Of a stretch of DNA of 41,720 nucleotides, positions 38,106-41,720 are shown one piece after another (positions within the stretch are counted from its first letter, which is position 1; every line of letters starts with the position of its first letter). The stretch spans positions 1 to 41,720 of the IMG/VR virus record IMGVR_UViG_3300030406_000983. The stretch is one strand, 5' to 3'. A program made the translations under genes and the position numbers. The notes under the pieces are model-generated. The model was not told where the DNA came from. It made no database searches and saw only the letters and a list, made by a program, of their open reading frames with translations. This DNA is from a virus.

Positions 38106-40804
38106 TGTCTCAAATCGCACAATGTACAACAATAGAAGAAAAGCAATTAGTAACAAAGCAAAATCTAGATTTACTTAGAAGACTTTACAATGGTGAAAAT
38201 GCTACTATAGAAGGAACTAAATATAATCTTGGAGATACTTTAAAAACACAATACGGTGATATAGATTCCGAAAGTGGTAGAAGAATGTTTGAAATTATTG
38301 TAGATAGGGGAACTTATAAACCAGCGATTGATTCTTTTACTGGATTTACTGATGGAGATTTTAGAAGAATTAAAAATGAATTAATTAGAGAAGCTAGAAA
38401 TTTAAAGAATCCTAAAATTAGTGTATTGGAAAAGAATTTATTTGTAAGGCGTGGTGTTATGAATAAATATGCTATAACAAAATACATCAATGGAGAGATA
38501 AATAATGCAGCTAACTACGAGAGAACACAGTTTTCTACATTTCTTAAAGCAAACCAAGAGATAATGAAGCTATTAAAAGCTGATGCTATTATGAATAGAG
38601 GTGATACAAGATTTAGGTTGGGTGTAAAATCAGTAAGTGATTTAGAAAAACTAGAAAACGATTTAACTATAGCTGCTAACAATCCACAATCTCCAGAACA
38701 AGCACAAAGAGTAATGGAAATATCTAATCAAATGGCAGAGATATTTAAGTCTGATGGAGGCATGCCCCTTCAAGAACTTCGTATGTTTTTAGAAGGTGAG
38801 TTAGAACAAAAAAATGGTGCTTATTTTAAATACTTAGATGATGGTACAAGAGTTCAAATAGCTGATGAGGTTGTCAAAGCTGGTAAGATAGGAAGAAGAT
38901 TATTAAACGATATGGGTGATGTTCTTATAAATGGATTAAAACAACATAAGAAAGTAATAAGACAATCATATCTTAATAGTACCAAAGACTCCGCTTTATT
39001 GCTTCCTAATGGGGATAAAGTTAAAAGGTATGAGGAAACTATAGACAGTCAAATAAAAGCAGTGCAAGAGGGAGTTAAGGGTGGTAATTATTTTCCTCAT
39101 TATTTAATAGAATCATTTCTAAATGTAGAAAAGATAATGGATAATGCAGAAAAAAATAAATATCAAGATATTGATTCAGACTTAAATGACCTTACCAATA
39201 TATTTACAAAAATGTCTAATGAAATAGGAACACCAAAGAGTGCTTTGTTTAGAGGTGATATAGCATTTGAAAACTACCAGAAAAATCCTATGGCAGTATT
39301 AAGAAAGTATTCACTAGATGCTATTGCTTTTAATAAAACTAATTACTTGAAGAATATAATGTTTGAAGGACTAAGAGGTTTGCCAAAAGATTCTGACGTT
39401 GCTCAAGGATTAGGTGATTACATACTAGATACATATACAGTTGCAGAAAAAGGATATTCAGATAGACCTTCTTGGGTTAATAAGACAGTAAGAACATTAA
39501 CAGGCGTTCAGTTCTTGAGTAAGTTAGGTTTCGGTATAGGTACTGCTGCTAGAAATACATTATCTGGTATGTACTATTTACAAGGAGTTGGTAATAGAGC
39601 ATTTGTTAAGTATCTAAGAGAGTATGAATTATCTAAAGACCAGAAGATATATGGTGAGGAAGGTAAGGAAAAGTCTCTTGCAGACATAATTACTGCTGTA
39701 GAAAAAGAACAAGGTTTTAAGTTTGAAGATATGGCATCTCCGTTATTCACAGAAGGACTTGTTCAAACTGAAGGTGTAAGACAAAAAGACATAGAAGTAA
39801 AACAAGATGGTGATGGAAACTTTAAACTTCAATACAAAGATGGTAAGAACTGGAGAGCATTTGATTCTGTAATGACATCAGCAGCTGGTAAGGGTGCGAT
39901 ATTCCAAAGGGTAACAGAGAATTTTTTAAGAAAACATATGTTTAGATACAGTTTTATTTCAAAGTTTAAAGAGATGAAATCTGGAGGATTAAAGAATCAA
40001 CAATCTATAAACATAGCAAAGAAACACGCTTTGGATATGGTTAATAAATATGCATTTGAATATTCTCCATCTCAGAAAGCACCAATAATAGGTGGAACTA
40101 AAAGTGGATTAGGTGCATTTGGGCAAGTAGCATTTCAGTTTATGCATTACCCAATGTCTTTTTTACAATTACAATCTGAAGTATTAAGAAAATCTAAAGA
40201 CGCTGTTATAGCTGGTCAATGGGATTCTCCAGACCTTCATGTTCCATTAAGATTCGCAGGTTTATATTTATTTACAGAAATGATGAGTGGTGTATTGAAT
40301 CTTGATTTACAAAGACTAATGGAAAATGATACAGTAGAAAGAATTAAAACACTTAAACAAGGATTGGAAGGGGAAGACGTTAAAGGTAGAGGTTTTCTTG
40401 GACCGACAGTTGGTGAATTATTTTACTATTCAACATTGTTTGATTGGGTAAAAACACCAGACAACCTAGCTGCTCAAATGATTGTAGGTTATAATGATGC
40501 TTATGGTTTAACTGATGAGCAGAAACGTGCTAGGTTATTATCTTCATTAAATGTACAGGCATCTAAGTTTATAAACAAAGATTATAAAGCACTAAGAACT
40601 GGTAATGGATGGGATTTGTTAATGCATGAGTTTGGATTGTATCCAAATAAAAGAACCAGAGAAATGAGAAGAGCAGAACCATTGAGAACATTGCTACCTC
40701 CAGTAAAGAAGAAAAAGAAATCTAAAAAGAATCAACCTGTAATAGATAGTAAGAAGAATCCTCAAGAGGAACTTACTAAACTCTACAGAGCGATGGGGAT
40801 TTAA
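38105..40804 (+). CDS. Probable second large ejection protein, 899 aa
   Basis: Starts by TAATG overlap with the giant gene, so both are made in a fixed ratio. In some relatives the two could be one protein. The sequence is helical and charged for 450 residues, then has hydrophobic parts: FGIGTAARNTLSGMYYLQGV (around 475) and FQFMHYPMSFLQLQSE (around 677), then LRFAGLYLFTEMMSGVLNL (around 720). Such segments suit a protein that enters or crosses the cell envelope. The C-terminus has a Lys-run (PPVKKKKKSKKNQP, about 858-871). No lytic transglycosylase or polymerase motif was found. It is the last gene of the late block and probably builds the ejection channel with the giant protein. Confidence 0.6.
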   Translation: MSQIAQCTTIEEKQLVTKQNLDLLRRLYNGENATIEGTKYNLGDTLKTQYGDIDSESGRRMFEIIVDRGTYKPAIDSFTGFTDGDFRRIKNELIREARNLKNPKISVLEKNLFVRRGVMNKYAITKYINGEINNAANYERTQFSTFLKANQEIMKLLKADAIMNRGDTRFRLGVKSVSDLEKLENDLTIAANNPQSPEQAQRVMEISNQMAEIFKSDGGMPLQELRMFLEGELEQKNGAYFKYLDDGTRVQIADEVVKAGKIGRRLLNDMGDVLINGLKQHKKVIRQSYLNSTKDSALLLPNGDKVKRYEETIDSQIKAVQEGVKGGNYFPHYLIESFLNVEKIMDNAEKNKYQDIDSDLNDLTNIFTKMSNEIGTPKSALFRGDIAFENYQKNPMAVLRKYSLDAIAFNKTNYLKNIMFEGLRGLPKDSDVAQGLGDYILDTYTVAEKGYSDRPSWVNKTVRTLTGVQFLSKLGFGIGTAARNTLSGMYYLQGVGNRAFVKYLREYELSKDQKIYGEEGKEKSLADIITAVEKEQGFKFEDMASPLFTEGLVQTEGVRQKDIEVKQDGDGNFKLQYKDGKNWRAFDSVMTSAAGKGAIFQRVTENFLRKHMFRYSFISKFKEMKSGGLKNQQSINIAKKHALDMVNKYAFEYSPSQKAPIIGGTKSGLGAFGQVAFQFMHYPMSFLQLQSEVLRKSKDAVIAGQWDSPDLHVPLRFAGLYLFTEMMSGVLNLDLQRLMENDTVERIKTLKQGLEGEDVKGRGFLGPTVGELFYYSTLFDWVKTPDNLAAQMIVGYNDAYGLTDEQKRARLLSSLNVQASKFINKDYKALRTGNGWDLLMHEFGLYPNKRTREMRRAEPLRTLLPPVKKKKKSKKNQPVIDSKKNPQEELTKLYRAMGI

Positions 40805-40832
40805 ACTTAACAAAGGAGGCTCCCCACCGCCC

Positions 40833-40850
40833 GTAAAGTAATCTACTTAC
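40833..40850. terminator. Weak hairpin between convergent genes
   Basis: The plus-strand block and the right minus-strand group end 38 bases apart. GTAAAGTA and TACTTAC (40833-40850) can pair with one bulge and a three-base loop. This is AT-rich and has no clear T-run, so it is a poor intrinsic terminator. It is listed because convergent ends normally need one and nothing better is present. Confidence 0.2.
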
Positions 40851-41034
40851 TTACATATAATCCAATTGTGTATTTTTGTAATAGAATTATTTTAAACTCT
40901 AAAACATCATCATCATAATGTCTTTCAAAACATATTGATATTGGAAACATATTTAACTTTACAATATAACAATCCATTTCATTATCATTAAATTTATGTG
41001 ATACCAACCCAATTAAATCATCACCTATTATCAT
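40843..41034 (-). CDS. Small hypothetical protein, 63 aa
   Basis: The start at 41034 is preceded by AAAGGAG at proper spacing and lies 14 bases inside the end of the resolvase gene, a coupled arrangement. The protein seems to be a small beta-rich fold (MIIGDDLIGLVSHKFNDNEM, then CYIVKLNMFPISICFERHYD). Not recognised. As the last gene of the right minus-strand operon it may be an accessory to nucleic-acid metabolism, by association only. Confidence 0.55.
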   Translation of the reverse strand: MIIGDDLIGLVSHKFNDNEMDCYIVKLNMFPISICFERHYDDDVLEFKIILLQKYTIGLYVSK

Positions 41035-41515
41035 TGTTAACTCCTTTCTCTTGATACCTTCCGTACATTGCTATAAGAATACTATCAGCACTCCATAGCG
41101 TTGCTTTCTCTGGTTTGATAAACACAGAAGCTATGTCTTTCAGTACATTCTTTCTTTCTTTTTTATCTTTTGGTAAAGTTAATCCTAGATGTTCTTGCCA
41201 CCAATTCATCCATTTTTGTGGTGATACTTCTATTATTTTTTCTATTCCTTGTATGGAGTTTAGTATTCCTAACCATGCTCCGTAATTAACTCCAAATTTA
41301 AATAAAGAACTTCTACCATCGTGAGGCATTGCATGAACTTTCTCTATGTATGCTACTGCTTTTTTATTTTCATATGCATTCAAAGCCATAGAAACAGTTA
41401 ACCTTCTACCAGATATTTGTTCATGACATTTGTGATAATATACTTTTTCTTTTTCTGTATTAGTAAAACTTAAAGCTCCACTAGCGCCAGGGTCTATACC
41501 TATTATTGTTTTCAT
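41021..41515 (-). CDS. RuvC-like Holliday junction resolvase
   Basis: Phage RuvC-type enzymes cut branched DNA before packaging. The RNase H-like pattern is clear: IIGIDPGASGALSF with Asp8, AYIEKVHAMP with Glu58, SLFKFGVNYGAWLGIL (70-85), then a V-x-P-x-x-W stretch (EVSPQKWMNWW), and the last acidic residue Asp144 in SADSILIAMYG. The residue three before it, normally His or Asp in this family, is Trp141, so one catalytic position is altered. The length, 164 aa, is normal. The start overlaps the end of the upstream gene (ATGA). It belongs to a minus-strand module that probably holds replication and recombination genes beyond the edge. Confidence 0.8.
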   Translation of the reverse strand: MKTIIGIDPGASGALSFTNTEKEKVYYHKCHEQISGRRLTVSMALNAYENKKAVAYIEKVHAMPHDGRSSLFKFGVNYGAWLGILNSIQGIEKIIEVSPQKWMNWWQEHLGLTLPKDKKERKNVLKDIASVFIKPEKATLWSADSILIAMYGRYQEKGVNNDNR

Positions 41516-41720
41516 TGTGCATCCTTTCTATATGAATAGTTATGTGCGCTCTTAACGTACTTTCTTTTGTAAGGTTTGTAAGTTTTCTTGTATTTGTATA
41601 CTTCATACTTATCGCTAAGTATCTCTCCATCAAACTTATCTAATATAATCTTCAAATCTTCAGATTCTGAGTCTACTAGATTAGTATTCTTGTAATGCTT
41701 ACAACCTTTATCTTCTATAG
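41512..41720 (-). CDS. C-terminal part of a gene cut by the right edge
   Basis: The minus-strand frame is open from the window edge to a TGA at 41512-41514, overlapping the resolvase start (ATGA). The 68 visible residues are acidic at first (NLVDSESEDLKIILDKFDGE), then very Lys/Tyr-rich (YKYKKTYKPYKRKYVKS). The start lies outside the window. The coupled overlap with the resolvase gene supports that it is real. No function can be read from this part. Confidence 0.5.
   Translation of the reverse strand, partial: IEDKGCKHYKNTNLVDSESEDLKIILDKFDGEILSDKYEVYKYKKTYKPYKRKYVKSAHNYSYRKDAQ

Noticed and set aside
29379-40804. Lytic transglycosylase domain in the large ejection proteins
   Set aside because: No ES...A / G..Q motif series typical of gp16-like transglycosylases was recognised.
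1-41720. CRISPR arrays, tRNAs, insertion sequences, integrase or attachment sites
   Set aside because: No regularly spaced direct repeats, no cloverleaf-like sequence, no transposase or recombinase was seen. The zinc ribbon at 2436 resembles a transposase N-terminus but is fused to a phosphoesterase.

Overview
This window is an AT-rich stretch of a tailed-phage genome. The tail-nozzle-like protein, P22-type portal, internal virion proteins and lack of a tape-measure gene point to a podovirus. No integrase, repressor, tRNA or host gene was found. Several small families (FTWxGRxY basic protein, DUF6321-, DUF5872- and DUF6447-like proteins) are familiar to me from marine phages such as cyanophages and other pelagic phages, so an uncultured marine phage is the best guess. 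The host cannot be named. Many genes have Shine-Dalgarno sequences (AGGAGG/GAGGT), which argues mildly against a Bacteroidota host.

Layout: positions 1-1250 hold a minus-strand group of tiny genes with their own terminators. A divergent intergenic region (1248-1481) carries a GC-rich hairpin. From 1482 to 40804 everything is on the plus strand, as one tightly packed late block. Its order is: packaging (small terminase, zinc-ribbon metallophosphoesterase, large terminase), a basic protein, an M15-type endolysin, the portal, scaffold, major capsid and decoration proteins, a coiled-coil virion protein, adaptor-like proteins, and two fibre-like proteins. Next come a lipoprotein/membrane-protein group (probable lysis and spanin/holin functions) and a cluster of very small cationic, Cys-containing proteins. 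The block ends with a nozzle-like protein, a repeat-rich fibre, an unknown protein and the internal/ejection proteins. After 40804 the strand switches to a minus-strand module with a RuvC-like resolvase.

The most striking gene is 29379-38105, which encodes a 2908-residue protein. It carries an ADFDVD motif (D2093, D2095, D2097) with an RxP motif 39 residues upstream. This closely mimics the RxPTLH...NADFDGD catalytic double-psi-barrel region of cellular RNA polymerase beta-prime and the DxDxD active site of virion RNA polymerases of crAss-like phages. My reading is that this phage packages a single-chain, multisubunit-type RNA polymerase and injects it with its DNA, much as N4 does with an unrelated enzyme. 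The 899-residue protein encoded by the next gene, overlapping it by one base, is a likely partner.

How the genes work together: terminase and portal fill a capsid built on the scaffold, and adaptors and nozzle close the head and form a short tail. Fibres find the host, and the internal proteins (27.0-40.8 kb) leave with the DNA and would start early transcription. The M15 peptidase and the lipoprotein/membrane-protein set finish the cycle by lysis. Function assignments rest on motifs read by eye and on gene order. No database search was run.
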